Position numbers and translations under genes: made by a program
Shown: positions 18,231 through 26,900 of the stretch, one piece after another
How positions within the stretch are numbered: position 1 is the first letter of the stretch
Layout of the letters: the number at the start of each line of letters is the position of its first letter
From: Acidimicrobiia bacterium
GTDB lineage: Bacteria > Acidobacteriota > Vicinamibacteria > Vicinamibacterales > CAVVIG01
Assembly: GCA_016871175.1 (NCBI GenBank)
Contig: VFZL01000003.1
Coordinates: forward strand, 62,001 to 126,000
Length of the DNA: 64,000 nucleotides
Direction: 5' to 3'
The notes under the pieces: model-generated
Database searches by the model: none
What the model was told of the DNA's origin: nothing
Seen by the model: the letters and a program-made list of their open reading frames with translations, nothing else

Positions 18231-19082
18231 TCACGGGCCCACGATCTCGGCTTCGAATCGAGAGATGATGATGGCGCCCGACTTCCACGCGTCGTGCCGC
18301 AGGCCGGCCTTCTCGCACGTGTGAGCCAGGAACTGCTCCCGCGTCCAGCCCCACTCGATGGCCACTTGCGGGAGCAGCAGCCCACGGCGAGATCCATGCT
18401 CGACAATCAGGCCATGCCGTCCGAGCTCGATGGTCTCGATGTCGGTCACGCGCTCGATGACAGCCTCGTCGAGCTTTGCCGCGATCGGCGCGTCGTTGTA
18501 GTGCGACAGGTCGGTGCTGGCGATGAACATCACGCGCCGCCCGGCGAACGTCTCGGCCAAGGCGCGCCCCAACTCGGATGCGGTCTCTGCCGTTTGGCGT
18601 CCCAGGAGCAAGGGCACGATTGGCACGTGCGGGCACACTCGACACAGGAACGGGAGCTGCATTTCGATCGAATGCTCACGAGCATGGGCCGCCTCGTGTT
18701 CACACACAAGGGCCGAAGCCGCCGCCAACGCGGTCACCGACGCTTCGTCGACCGTCACCAGGCCAAAGGGAGTCTCGAAGGCGTCTGCGCGCGTCACCGC
18801 CACCCCCTCGAACTCGACGAAGTGCGAGGGTCCGACCAACACGACGAGGTCGAGTGCGCAGCCCTGAAGCTCTCGATAGGCGTACGCCGCCACCGGTCCG
18901 GAGTAGCGCAGCCCCGCGTGCGGGGCCACCAGCGCCGTGAGGTCGGTCACAGCCGACCACTCGCTCGGATCCGGTCCGCCGGCCGTCGCGGACGCCAGGT
19001 ACTGGTCGACTTCCTGCGCCAGAACGTCGGCGATTCCGGGATACCAGCGCCCGGCGACGGCTGCGGGACGGGTGACGGCCAT
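18231..19082 (-). CDS. Chimeric Memo-AMMECR1 protein (AmmeMemoRadiSam B front, A tail)
   Basis: The ATG at 19082 starts MAVTRPAAVAGRWYPG, the usual Memo-family N-terminus. Residues 1 to about 209 are Memo-like (APHAGLRYSG, VGPSHF, EHSIEMQLPFL, STDLSHYND). From about residue 211 the sequence is instead the tail of AMMECR1 (GRHGLIVEHG, RRGLLLPQVAIEWGW, FLAHTCEKAGLRHDAW). The end of Memo and most of AMMECR1 are missing, yet the frame is open for 283 residues. The simplest reading is an in-frame deletion between neighbouring memo and AMMECR1 genes. Memo and AMMECR1 belong to the AmmeMemoRadiSam set with a radical SAM enzyme, which is not in this window. The chimera is probably non-functional, or a novel fusion. 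Confidence 0.75.
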   Translation of the reverse strand: MAVTRPAAVAGRWYPGIADVLAQEVDQYLASATAGGPDPSEWSAVTDLTALVAPHAGLRYSGPVAAYAYRELQGCALDLVVLVGPSHFVEFEGVAVTRADAFETPFGLVTVDEASVTALAAASALVCEHEAAHAREHSIEMQLPFLCRVCPHVPIVPLLLGRQTAETASELGRALAETFAGRRVMFIASTDLSHYNDAPIAAKLDEAVIERVTDIETIELGRHGLIVEHGSRRGLLLPQVAIEWGWTREQFLAHTCEKAGLRHDAWKSGAIIISRFEAEIVGP

Positions 19083-19177
19083 CAGCGATCTAGAATCTAC
19101 TCCTCCACACGCTCCGGCAGAACGGCCGCCGCGACGGCTGCGGCTGAGCTGTCTGCGATTCGGTGCTAGCATCTGGC

Positions 19178-19477
19178 ATGCCTGCTGTCTTTTCCCGGGC
19201 GGAGATCGCGCGAATTGCCGCGCTCGCCCACCTCGAGCTTGGCGAACACGAGGTTGAGCTGTTCGCCGACCAGCTCGGCGATATCCTCGGGTACGCGAAC
19301 CAACTGCAGCCGATCGACACGACTGGTGTCCCGCCCACATCGAGTGTCGTCATCGAAGACGAGGGTGAGCGGGCGGACGCGGTCGTGCCGAGCGTCGATC
19401 GCGAGATCGCGCTGGCCAATGCCCCCGACGCGTCGCTCGAGGTGGGACTCTTTCGCGTGCCGCGTGTGATCGGGTAG
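19178..19477 (+). CDS. gatC: Aspartyl/glutamyl-tRNA(Asn/Gln) amidotransferase subunit C
   Basis: This 99-residue protein begins [21 protein letters not shown] and has the family pattern of a helix, the [19 protein letters not shown] loop, and the C-terminal fragment rich in Ala/Asp. It stabilises the GatA-GatB core that converts Glu-tRNA(Gln) or Asp-tRNA(Asn) to the amide form. The ATG at 19178 is preferred over the GTG at 19163. gatA follows after 7 bases. gatB is not in the window, so the complex must be completed from elsewhere. Confidence 0.92.
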   Translation: MPAVFSRAEIARIAALAHLELGEHEVELFADQLGDILGYANQLQPIDTTGVPPTSSVVIEDEGERADAVVPSVDREIALANAPDASLEVGLFRVPRVIG

Positions 19478-19484
19478 ACCACGG

Positions 19485-20966
19485 ATGGCGCACACGACAC
19501 TCAGCGCCGCGCGCACGGCGTGGCAGGTGGGAGCACACTCGGCCGTCGAGCTCTGCGAAGCGTCGCTCGCCGCCATCGCCGATCAGGACCCGGTCCTTGG
19601 AGCGTTCACTGAGGTCACGGCGGACCGCGCATTGAGTCGAGCCGCCGCGATCGATCGGGACCGCGAGGCATGGGCACACCAGCCGCTAGCCGGCGTCCCA
19701 GTGGCGATCAAGGACAACCTCTGCACTGCCGAAGTCCGCACGACGGCTTCGTCGCGAATACTCGAAACCTTCGTCCCGCCGTACACGGCAACAGCGGTCG
19801 CCAAGCTCGAAGCCGCCGGCGCCATCATCATAGGCAAGACGAATTGCGACGAGTTCGCGATGGGGTCGTCGACAGAGAACTCCGCGTTCCGCGTGACGCG
19901 GAATCCGTGGGCGACCGACCGCATACCCGGCGGATCGAGTGGCGGGTCTGCGGTGGCGGTGGCCTCCGGGATGGCTCCCCTCGCGCTCGGCTCGGACACA
20001 GGCGGATCCATCAGACAACCGGCGGCGCTCTGCGGCATCGTCGGCCTCAAGCCGACCTACGGACGCGTGTCTCGATACGGGCTGATCGCGTTCGCCTCGT
20101 CGCTCGACCAAGTCGGTCCGCTCACGTGGACGGTCGCCGACGCCGCGCTGGCACTCTCGGTCATCGCGGGCGGCGATGCGGCCGACGCCACGAGTGCGCC
20201 GCATCCGGTCCCGGACTACACAGTGGGGCTGACGGGGAACGCGCGCGGTCTTCGGATCGGCGTGCCGCGCGACCTCCTGAATGGCGAGGGTGTCGATGCG
20301 GATGTCGCGACACACGTCCAGCAGGCGCTCGAGACGCTCAAGGCTCGAGGAGCGTCGATCGTCGACATTGCGCTGCCGACTGCGGCGGCAGCCATCCCAA
20401 CCTACTACCTGGTGGCCACGGCCGAAGCCAGCTCGAATCTGGCGCGCTACGACGGCGTGCGTTACGGCTTTCGTGCGCCGGCAGAGGGACGCGACACGCT
20501 ACGCGCGATGTACTGCCGGACGCGCGAGCGGGGCTTCGGCGCGGAAGTCAAGCGACGGATCATGCTCGGCACCTACGTGCTCAGCGCCGGCTACTACGAT
20601 GCGTACTACCTGAAGGCCCAGCAGGTGCGCACGCTGATCCGGCGGGACTACGAGCGCGCGTTTGAGCAGGTCGACCTCGTCGCGATGCCGACAAGCCCGA
20701 CACCGGCGTTTCGCATCGGAGAGCGCATCGCCGATCCGGTCCAGATGTATCTGGCCGACATCTTCACGGTCAGCGCCAACCTCTCGGGGCTTCCGGCGAT
20801 CAGCGTCCCCTGTGGCTTCAGCACCGAGGGGCTGCCGATCGGCCTTCAGCTGACCGGACGGCACTTCGACGAAGCCACGCTCCTTCGCGCGGCAGACGCG
20901 TACGAGCGCGACGCGAACTGGTCTGTCCATCGTCCGCCCCACGTGGGGGCCCGCACACATGCCTGA
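19485..20966 (+). CDS. gatA: Aspartyl/glutamyl-tRNA(Asn/Gln) amidotransferase subunit A
   Basis: This is a 493-residue amidase-signature enzyme that releases ammonia from glutamine for the transamidation of mischarged tRNA. The Ser-cisSer-Lys triad is visible: Lys in PVAIKDNL, the Gly/Ser-rich signature [14 protein letters not shown], and the cis-Ser in the same block ([15 protein letters not shown]). The length is normal and no residue is missing. It overlaps the following metallopeptidase gene by 8 bases (ATG at 20959 inside the end of gatA), so the four genes from gatC to the ATP-grasp ligase look like one transcript. Confidence 0.95.
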   Translation: MAHTTLSAARTAWQVGAHSAVELCEASLAAIADQDPVLGAFTEVTADRALSRAAAIDRDREAWAHQPLAGVPVAIKDNLCTAEVRTTASSRILETFVPPYTATAVAKLEAAGAIIIGKTNCDEFAMGSSTENSAFRVTRNPWATDRIPGGSSGGSAVAVASGMAPLALGSDTGGSIRQPAALCGIVGLKPTYGRVSRYGLIAFASSLDQVGPLTWTVADAALALSVIAGGDAADATSAPHPVPDYTVGLTGNARGLRIGVPRDLLNGEGVDADVATHVQQALETLKARGASIVDIALPTAAAAIPTYYLVATAEASSNLARYDGVRYGFRAPAEGRDTLRAMYCRTRERGFGAEVKRRIMLGTYVLSAGYYDAYYLKAQQVRTLIRRDYERAFEQVDLVAMPTSPTPAFRIGERIADPVQMYLADIFTVSANLSGLPAISVPCGFSTEGLPIGLQLTGRHFDEATLLRAADAYERDANWSVHRPPHVGARTHA

Positions 20967-21972
20967 GCCCGCGTGGGCGAACTGGCCGGACGAACGGCTC
21001 CTGTCGCTGCGTCTCTGCGATCTGAAGGTGACGCTCGCGGGTACAACGGTCGAGCGCCTGATCGCCCAAGTCAACAAAGAGCTCAATGACCGCGGCCTCG
21101 CGCAGCCGCACTACTATCTGTCGGACGAGTGGTTCACGGCCGACGGCGTGGCAGGCATCGCCGTGCCCTTTTATCTCGCGCACCCGCGTCTGGCACGCTT
21201 GGAGCTCGCCCAGATGCTCGAAGTGGAAGGGGGAGACGAGGAGACGTGCCTGCGGATTCTTCGGCACGAGGCAGGTCACGCCGTCGACAACGCCTACGAC
21301 CTGCGCCGCCAGCCGCTGCGCCGGCGACTGTTCGGCAACCCTGACGCCGTATATCCGAAGTACTACACGCCAAAGCCGTACAGCACAAACTTCGTGCATC
21401 ATCTCGATCACTGGTACGCCCAGAGCCACCCCGACGAAGATTTCGCCGAAACGTTCGCGGTATGGCTGGATCCGGCCTCGCTCTGGGGTCTGCGGTACGC
21501 GGGGTGGGGTGCCCAGCGCAAGCTGGAATACATGGACCGGTTGATGCACCGGATCAGGGGGACGGCGCCGAAGGTCACCTCGGTCCGACGAGTCGATCCG
21601 CTGCGACGATTGCGGCGCACGCTGCGCGACCACTATCGCCTGAAACGAGAGCACTACGGCCTCGACCACCCCGACTTCTGGGATGACGACCTCCGCCAGG
21701 TGTTCTCCGACGCACCCGAGTTCGCAAAGCGCAAGTCGGCGGCACGCTTTGTCCGTGCCATTCGCCGAGAGGTTCGGACAACGGTTGCAAGCTTCACCGA
21801 CAGCTACCAGTACACGATCGATCAATTGATTGAGAAGGTCATCGCGCGCTGCCGCGAGCTCAACCTCCGCCTCACTGACGATGAGCAGACGGCCAAGGTC
21901 GATTTCGTGGTGTTCCTCACAGTCCAGACGATGAACTACCTGCACGGCGGGCGGCACCGAGTGGCGCTATGA
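20959..21972 (+). CDS. Putative zinc-binding metallopeptidase
   Basis: This 337-residue protein carries HEAGH (in [13 protein letters not shown]), the HExxH-type zinc motif, and a likely third ligand in [12 protein letters not shown] about 55 residues later. The N-terminus has no signal peptide, so it is cytoplasmic. The C-terminal third is charged and helical. Proteins like this are annotated as 'putative zinc-binding metallo-peptidase' and are often adjacent to a Ddl-like ATP-grasp ligase, as here (4-base ATGA overlap). Its substrate is not known. Coupling a peptidase to a ligase suggests turnover or modification of a small peptide, but that is inference. Confidence 0.75.
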   Translation: MPEPAWANWPDERLLSLRLCDLKVTLAGTTVERLIAQVNKELNDRGLAQPHYYLSDEWFTADGVAGIAVPFYLAHPRLARLELAQMLEVEGGDEETCLRILRHEAGHAVDNAYDLRRQPLRRRLFGNPDAVYPKYYTPKPYSTNFVHHLDHWYAQSHPDEDFAETFAVWLDPASLWGLRYAGWGAQRKLEYMDRLMHRIRGTAPKVTSVRRVDPLRRLRRTLRDHYRLKREHYGLDHPDFWDDDLRQVFSDAPEFAKRKSAARFVRAIRREVRTTVASFTDSYQYTIDQLIEKVIARCRELNLRLTDDEQTAKVDFVVFLTVQTMNYLHGGRHRVAL

Positions 21973-23000
21973 GCGGAACCAAACTGCGTGTGCTGGCCCT
22001 GGTGCATCGACATCTCGTGCCGCCAGAAACGGTGCCCGAGGACACCGATCTGCTCGCCGCGCCCTGGCGGACCGAGTACGATGTGATCTCGACGTTACGC
22101 TCGCTGGGGCACGATGTCCTGCCGCTCGGCGTTCACGACGATCTCGGCGAGCTTCGCCGCGCCAACTTCGAGTGGAAGCCACAGATCGCCTTCAACCTCC
22201 TCGAGGGCTTCGACGACATCACCATCTTCGACCAGAATGTCGTCAGTCACCTGGAGCTGCTCAAGCTCGCGTACACGGGCTGTAATCCCCGTGGGTTGAT
22301 CCTCTCGCGCGACAAGTCTCTCTCGAAGAAGCTGCTTGCCTACCATCGCATCCCCGTTCCGGAGTCCGAAGTCTTTCGTGTCGGTCGGCTGGGCCGGCGG
22401 CCCAAGCGCCTGCCCTACCCGCTGATCGTGAAACCGCTCACGCAAGAATCTTCGGTCGGCATCTCGCAGGCTTCGGTGGTCGAGACGGACGAGAAGCTCG
22501 AGGAGCGGGTCGCGTTCGTGCACCAGAGCATCGGCACCGCGGCAATCGTCGAGCAGTACATCGAGGGTCGCGAGCTCTATGTTGCGATTCTCGGCAACCA
22601 GACGCTGCAGTCGTTCCCCGTCTGGGAGCTGTTCTTCACCCACATGCCCACTGACGCCAAGCGGATCGCGACCGATCGGGTCAAGTGGAGTGTGAAGTAC
22701 CAGAAGAAGTACGGGATCGAGAGCGGGCCGGCGAAAGACCTCTCCGAGTCGATCTGCGAGCGGATTCAGCACACGTGCAAGCGGGCGTATCGAGCGCTCG
22801 AGCTGAGCGGCTACGCCCGCATCGACCTGCGACTCGACGCCGAAGGCCGACTGTGGGTGCTCGAAGCGAATCCGAACCCACAGATCGCCCGCGGGGAAGA
22901 CTTCGCCGCGTCAGCTGAAAGAGCAGGTCTGGGCTACGAAGGGCTGCTCCAGCGGATCCTCAACCTCGGACTCCGATGGCAGCCGGAGAGCTTCGCATAG
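21969..23000 (+). CDS. ATP-grasp ligase, D-Ala-D-Ala ligase-like
   Basis: The 343-residue protein has the Ddl/ATP-grasp layout. It has an N-terminal Rossmann-like part with NLLEGFDD and YTGCNPRGLILSRDKSLSK, an ATP-binding Lys in PLIVKPLTQESSVGIS, and metal ligands in ARIDLRLD and WVLEANPNPQIA. It carries the GYxRxD..R-like catalytic pattern of the family. The sequence is only distantly Ddl-like and sits in an overlapping operon with a metallopeptidase rather than with mur genes. It may therefore ligate amino acids or small peptides other than D-Ala-D-Ala. It should not be named ddl without further evidence. Confidence 0.8.
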   Translation: MSGTKLRVLALVHRHLVPPETVPEDTDLLAAPWRTEYDVISTLRSLGHDVLPLGVHDDLGELRRANFEWKPQIAFNLLEGFDDITIFDQNVVSHLELLKLAYTGCNPRGLILSRDKSLSKKLLAYHRIPVPESEVFRVGRLGRRPKRLPYPLIVKPLTQESSVGISQASVVETDEKLEERVAFVHQSIGTAAIVEQYIEGRELYVAILGNQTLQSFPVWELFFTHMPTDAKRIATDRVKWSVKYQKKYGIESGPAKDLSESICERIQHTCKRAYRALELSGYARIDLRLDAEGRLWVLEANPNPQIARGEDFAASAERAGLGYEGLLQRILNLGLRWQPESFA

Positions 23001-23210
23001 CCGAGCCCGCAGGTCGGCGGGGCCAAGCGGGGATTGCCGGGGATTGCCGGGCGTAGATGTAAGAACCGCGCGATGAGCCAGATGCTCCCCAATGCGAGCG
23101 CTGCGCCCAGGAGCCGAGCACCGCACCGAGCACGCCGCGTGATGGACAGACACCGCCGCGAGGCGGGAGGTCCCGCTCGGCAGGTGGTCGTGGTTGACCG
23201 CGGCCACGCA

Positions 23211-23522
23211 CTAGCTGGATTCGGCGGCTCGACGACCGCCTCGGATCCACACGGGCACCGTGTAGGGCACGAGACGTCGACGAACTTCCTCCATCGCAAC
23301 GCGCTCGGGCTTTAGAGGCGCCGTTCCTTGATCCGTTCCAAAGCGGATGCGGGCTCCACGACGCAGTTGCTTGGCCCGCATGGCCGCCACGTCGACGAAC
23401 AGGAATCGGCTCGTAATCGGAACCGCTGGCTCGAGCGAAACGACTGGTCCGTCTTCGAGAACAGAGGTTTCCAGTGCTGCAGCGCGTTCAGTTGGCTCTG
23501 GCTGTGAGATCGTGTCTTCCAT
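23211..23522 (-). CDS. rpoZ: DNA-directed RNA polymerase omega subunit
   Basis: This 103-residue protein carries the omega-family core: ITSRFLFVDVAAMRAKQLRRGAR (the helix that wraps the beta' C-terminus) and PERVAMEEVRRRLVPYTVP. Omega helps fold and assemble RNA polymerase. Compared with E. coli omega it has an acidic N-terminal extension of about 30 residues and a basic C-terminal tail. gmk is not adjacent. It lies downstream of hsp20 on the same strand with a repeat-containing 123-base gap, so it may have its own promoter. The 210 bases between its stop and the ATP-grasp gene hold nothing that I recognise beyond a short direct repeat. Confidence 0.8.
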   Translation of the reverse strand: MEDTISQPEPTERAAALETSVLEDGPVVSLEPAVPITSRFLFVDVAAMRAKQLRRGARIRFGTDQGTAPLKPERVAMEEVRRRLVPYTVPVWIRGGRRAAESS

Positions 23523-23545
23523 CGCTTCCCAGACGATAACACGAA

Positions 23546-23577
23546 GGCCGGGTTGGCCGGGTGGGCCGGGTGGGCCC
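23546..23577. repeat. 9-bp tandem repeat, about 3.5 copies
   Basis: The unit GGCCGGGT(T/G) occurs three times in a row plus a partial GGCCC copy, just upstream of rpoZ. It is G-rich and could alter spacing or structure of the rpoZ leader. No function is known. Confidence 0.8.
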
Positions 23578-23645
23578 AGCAGATGGCTGGAAGGCGTGAC
23601 CTGCCACCTGCGCGACCGACCCGGCTTGACCCGTCCCGAGTAAGA

Positions 23646-24098
23646 CTAGGCGGCTACGTCAATCTTGATCTGCCGCGGCTTGGCCTCTTCGCGCATCGGA
23701 AGCTTAACGGTCAGCACGCCATCTCGATAGTCCGCTGACACCCGGCCGGCGTCGAGGGTCTGCGGCAGCGAGAACGACCGGCTGAACGTGCCGTACCGAC
23801 GCTCGATCCGGTGGAACTGCTCCTCTTTCACCTCGGAGCTCAACTTCTTCTCACCCTTGATCGTGAGCGTGCCGTTGTCGACGGTGATCTCGATATCTTC
23901 GCGCTGCATGTCCGGCAACTCGGCCTTCAGCACGACCTCGTGGTCGCCGTTCTGGTAGATGTCCACCGGCGGAACCCACGCACCCGATGTCATCAGCCCC
24001 TCATCACTGCGGCCGTATGCGTCGCTGAACACCCGGTTGATCCGGTCCTGCAACTGCGAAAACTCGCGAAACGGGTCACTCCAACGAACGATTGCCAT
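23646..24098 (-). CDS. hsp20: Small heat shock protein, Hsp20/alpha-crystallin family
   Basis: This 150-residue chaperone starts MAIVRWSDPFREFSQLQDRI. I chose the ATG at 24098 with AAGGA upstream; the longer ORF start is an in-frame extension rich in Arg. The alpha-crystallin domain runs from about 42 to 140 (WVPPVDIYQNGDHEVVLKAELPD, ending DGVLTVKLP), followed by a short IxV-like tail (IKIDVAA). Such proteins hold unfolding proteins in the cytoplasm for DnaK. It lies downstream of dnaK on the same strand, separated by a strong hairpin. Confidence 0.92.
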   Translation of the reverse strand: MAIVRWSDPFREFSQLQDRINRVFSDAYGRSDEGLMTSGAWVPPVDIYQNGDHEVVLKAELPDMQREDIEITVDNGTLTIKGEKKLSSEVKEEQFHRIERRYGTFSRSFSLPQTLDAGRVSADYRDGVLTVKLPMREEAKPRQIKIDVAA

Positions 24099-24124
24099 GA
24101 TGTTGTGTCCTTTCTTTGCCACTG

Positions 24125-24148
24125 GCGCTGGGGCCCCATCCCCAGCGC
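24125..24148 (-). promoter_or_regulatory. Strong hairpin between dnaK and hsp20
   Basis: A perfect 9-bp GC-rich stem (GCGCTGGGG / CCCCAGCGC) with a 6-base loop lies between the dnaK stop and the hsp20 start on the minus strand. There is no U-tract on the transcript side, so it may act as an RNA-processing or stability element, or an attenuating structure, rather than an intrinsic terminator. Confidence 0.5.
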
Positions 24149-24236
24149 AGAACTCACGCCAATGCCTTCGCCACCGATCCCCATGTCCTCGGCTCCGGCT
24201 GGTCGCGGATGCTTCCTGCACCCGCGCACCTCCGCC

Positions 24237-26144
24237 CTAGAGGGTCTCCGCGTACTCCGCGTCTACCACCTCGGCGTCGCGGACGTCCTTGCTGTGCGAC
24301 GGCGATCCCGACCGCTCGGCGTTCTGACCGCCGGAGCCGGACTGGGCCGACTTGTAGAGGAACTCGGCGACGCTGTGTGAGGCCCGCTGCAGCGCGTCGG
24401 TCGCGGCCTTGATGCGGCCGAGGTCATCCCCTTCGCTGACCTTGCGCGCGTCCACGATCGCCGCTTCCACCCTGGACCGGTCACCGACGCTGATCCGCTC
24501 GCGGTTCTCGTTCACCGTCTTCTCGACCTGATAGACCAACGCGTCGACCTGGTTGCGCGCGTCGACGAGATCGCGGCGCGCCTGGTCCTCGGCGGCGTGG
24601 CTCTGCGCATCCTTCACCATCCGTTCGACCTCGTCTTTCGACAGGCCGCTCGATCCGCTGATGGTGATCTTCTGCTCTTTGCCGGTCGCCAGATCCTTCG
24701 CAGAGACGTTGACGATGCCGTTCGCGTCGATGTCGAACGCGACCTCGATCTGCGGCAGGCCACGCGGCGAAGGCGGAAGACCTCCGAGATGGAACCGTCC
24801 GAGCGTGCGGTTGTCACGCGCCATCGGGCGCTCACCCTGCAGCACGTGGACCTCGACGCTCGTCTGGTTGTCGGTCGCCGTGGAGAAGGTCTCGCTCTTC
24901 CGCGTGGGAATCGTCGTGTTGCGCGGAATCAGCGTTGTCAGCACACCGCCGAGCGTTTCGATGCCGAGCGAGAGTGGTGTCACGTCGAGCAGCAGGACGT
25001 CCTTGACTTCGCCCGCCAGCACGCCGCCTTGAATCGCCGCACCGATCGCGACCACTTCATCGGGGTTCACCCCCTTGTGGGGCTCCTTCTTGAAGTAGTC
25101 CTTCACGAGCTGCTGAACCTTGGGCATGCGCGTCGACCCACCGACGAGCACGACCTCGTCGATTTTCGAGGGGTCGACGCCCGCGTCAGCCAGCGCCTGC
25201 CGCACCGGACCCATCGTCCGCTGGAGCAGATCGTCGACGAGCGACTCGAGCTTCGAGCGCGTCAACTTGACCTGCAGATGCTTGGGTCCGGTCGCATCCG
25301 CCGTGATGAACGGCAGATTGATCTCGGTTTCGAGCGCGGTAGATAGCTCGATTTTTGCCTTCTCCGCTGCCTCTTTCAGGCGCTGAAGCGCCATGCGGTC
25401 CTTGGTGAGGTCGGGGCCTTCGCTCTTCTTGAACTCGCCGGCCAGCCACTGAATGATGCGGTCATCCAGATCGTCACCACCAAGATGCGTGTCGCCGTTG
25501 GTCGCCTTGACCTCGACCACGCCCTCGCCGACTTCGAGCACCGAGACATCGAAGGTCCCGCCGCCGAAGTCGTACACCGCAATCGTCTCGTCCTTCTTCT
25601 TGTCGAGCCCGTACGCGAGCGCGGCGGCCGTCGGTTCGTTGATGATGCGCAAGACGTTGAGCCCCGCGATCTGTCCGGCGTCCTTGGTCGCCTGCCGCTG
25701 CGCGTCGTTGAAGTAGGCGGGAACGGTGATCACGGCATCGGTCACCTTCTCACCCAAGTAGTCCTCCGCGGCCTGTTTGAGCCTCTGGAGCACCATCGCT
25801 GAGATTTCGGGTGGCGAGTACGACTTGCCCCTGACATCGATCCGCGCGTCGCCGTTCGCGGCCTGCGTCACCCTGTACGGCACGCGTGACGCTTCCTTCG
25901 AGACCTCGTCGTGTTTCCGCCCCATGAACCGCTTGATCGAAAAGACGGTGTTCTCGGGGTTGGTGACGGCCTGGCGTTTGGCCACCTGGCCTACGAGTCG
26001 TTCGCCGTCCTTCGAGATCGCGACCACCGAAGGCGTGATTCGTGAACCCTCCTGGTTGACGATGACGGTCGGCTGTCCGCCTTCCATGACAGCCACCACG
26101 GAGTTCGTGGTGCCGAGGTCAATGCCGATGACTTTGCCAGCCAT
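24237..26144 (-). CDS. dnaK: Molecular chaperone DnaK (Hsp70)
   Basis: This 635-residue Hsp70 has an actin-like ATPase domain ([39 protein letters not shown]) and a substrate-binding domain ([15 protein letters not shown] onward), with a helical lid that ends in [10 protein letters not shown]. It folds and rescues cytoplasmic proteins with DnaJ and GrpE, neither of which is in the window. All nucleotide-binding segments are intact and the length is normal. The upstream DNA is unusually AT-rich for this genome, which fits a strongly expressed stress gene. A second Hsp20 gene is divergent from it. Confidence 0.97.
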   Translation of the reverse strand: MAGKVIGIDLGTTNSVVAVMEGGQPTVIVNQEGSRITPSVVAISKDGERLVGQVAKRQAVTNPENTVFSIKRFMGRKHDEVSKEASRVPYRVTQAANGDARIDVRGKSYSPPEISAMVLQRLKQAAEDYLGEKVTDAVITVPAYFNDAQRQATKDAGQIAGLNVLRIINEPTAAALAYGLDKKKDETIAVYDFGGGTFDVSVLEVGEGVVEVKATNGDTHLGGDDLDDRIIQWLAGEFKKSEGPDLTKDRMALQRLKEAAEKAKIELSTALETEINLPFITADATGPKHLQVKLTRSKLESLVDDLLQRTMGPVRQALADAGVDPSKIDEVVLVGGSTRMPKVQQLVKDYFKKEPHKGVNPDEVVAIGAAIQGGVLAGEVKDVLLLDVTPLSLGIETLGGVLTTLIPRNTTIPTRKSETFSTATDNQTSVEVHVLQGERPMARDNRTLGRFHLGGLPPSPRGLPQIEVAFDIDANGIVNVSAKDLATGKEQKITISGSSGLSKDEVERMVKDAQSHAAEDQARRDLVDARNQVDALVYQVEKTVNENRERISVGDRSRVEAAIVDARKVSEGDDLGRIKAATDALQRASHSVAEFLYKSAQSGSGGQNAERSGSPSHSKDVRDAEVVDAEYAETL

Positions 26145-26504
26145 GTGTTCTTTTAAAAACCTCCGGCGAATAACCCTGAGCAGAAGTCTACGAATTATAT
26201 GAGTGTATGTAAATAAGTTTTTTTTAGTGTGTATATATTAAGTCTTCCGGCCACTGGGGGTGAACTTGCCCGCGAGCCGTCCGAACAAGAGCGCACGGGT
26301 TGTCATATATCCGCACGACTCCGAACCACCCCGACAGTTCCGCCAAGGATGAGCTCGGTCACCCCGCTGTTCCACGGCCCCGGGACGGTTTCCGACGCGA
26401 CAAACGCAGGCGCCCCGCCGCGAAGGGAACTCGACTCGGCGCTGGACCCCGCGCTGAAAGAAACGACGCACCAATTCCCTGGCGCCTGTGCGATCATCGC
26501 GACC
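26145..26504. promoter_or_regulatory. Divergent dnaK / hsp20-like control region with AT-rich island
   Basis: About 100 bases from 26145 to 26250 are strongly AT-rich in a GC-rich surround. On the minus strand a perfect TATAAT (26194-26199) sits about 50 bases upstream of dnaK, behind a run of eight A residues that could act as an UP-like element. I see no CIRCE inverted repeat and no clear sigma-32 box. The remaining bases to 26504 contain an in-frame extension of the following gene that lacks coding character; I regard it as non-coding. Confidence 0.55.
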
Positions 26505-26900
26505 ATGCGCTCGCGCCTACAGGCTGTCGTCCTTCCATCGGACGTGGGCGAGTTCTCTGAGGAGGCGCGTCGCGTCTTTCTTGAGCTCGGCCGGATTTCG
26601 AGCCCAGATGCCCTGACGGGCGAATGCACACCAGCCGTCGACGTCTATGAGACGGACGAAGCGGTGGAGGTCGTGATGGACCTGCCGGGCGTGGAGAGCG
26701 GCGCCGTGCGCGTCGTCATCAAGGGCGCCGCCGTGCTCCTGGCCGGAGAGAAGACGCCGCGCCGTGGACGGGGCGACTTTACTTTTCATCTGGTGGAGCG
26801 AGACTTCGGTCGCTTCGCCCGACTCGTCCGACTCTCGGCGGCCTGCGATGGAGGCCGCGCGATTCAGGTGCCGGTCACGACGGCACAGCCCACCAAGTAA
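26505..26900 (+). CDS. Short Hsp20-family protein
   Basis: I start this at ATG 26505 (MRSRLQAVVLPSDVGEF), not at 26229, because residues before it are low-complexity. The 131-residue product has an alpha-crystallin domain: PAVDVYETDEAVEVVMDLPGVE, then VRVVIKGAAVLLAGEKTPRRG and FHLVERDFGRFARLVRL. The usual closing GVLxIxxPK is reduced to GGRAIQVPV, so the domain is short and the IxI tail is absent. It probably binds unfolding proteins but may oligomerise poorly. Its stop codon overlaps the next start as TAATG. Confidence 0.75.
   Translation: MRSRLQAVVLPSDVGEFSEEARRVFLELGRISSPDALTGECTPAVDVYETDEAVEVVMDLPGVESGAVRVVIKGAAVLLAGEKTPRRGRGDFTFHLVERDFGRFARLVRLSAACDGGRAIQVPVTTAQPTK

Noticed and set aside
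18024-19169. 381-residue plus-strand ORF over the Memo region
   Set aside because: Only its first ~60 codons have meaning, as part of the MFS remnant; the rest is antisense to Memo-AMMECR1.
23028-23052. GGGGATTGCC direct repeat, two copies, considered as a CRISPR or attachment site
   Set aside because: Only two adjacent copies with no spacers, no cas genes and no integrase nearby.
22934-23299. Possible small membrane protein next to rpoZ (ALGSIWLIARFLHL)
   Set aside because: No credible start or ribosome-binding site, and the ORF overlaps rpoZ; a single hydrophobic stretch is not enough.
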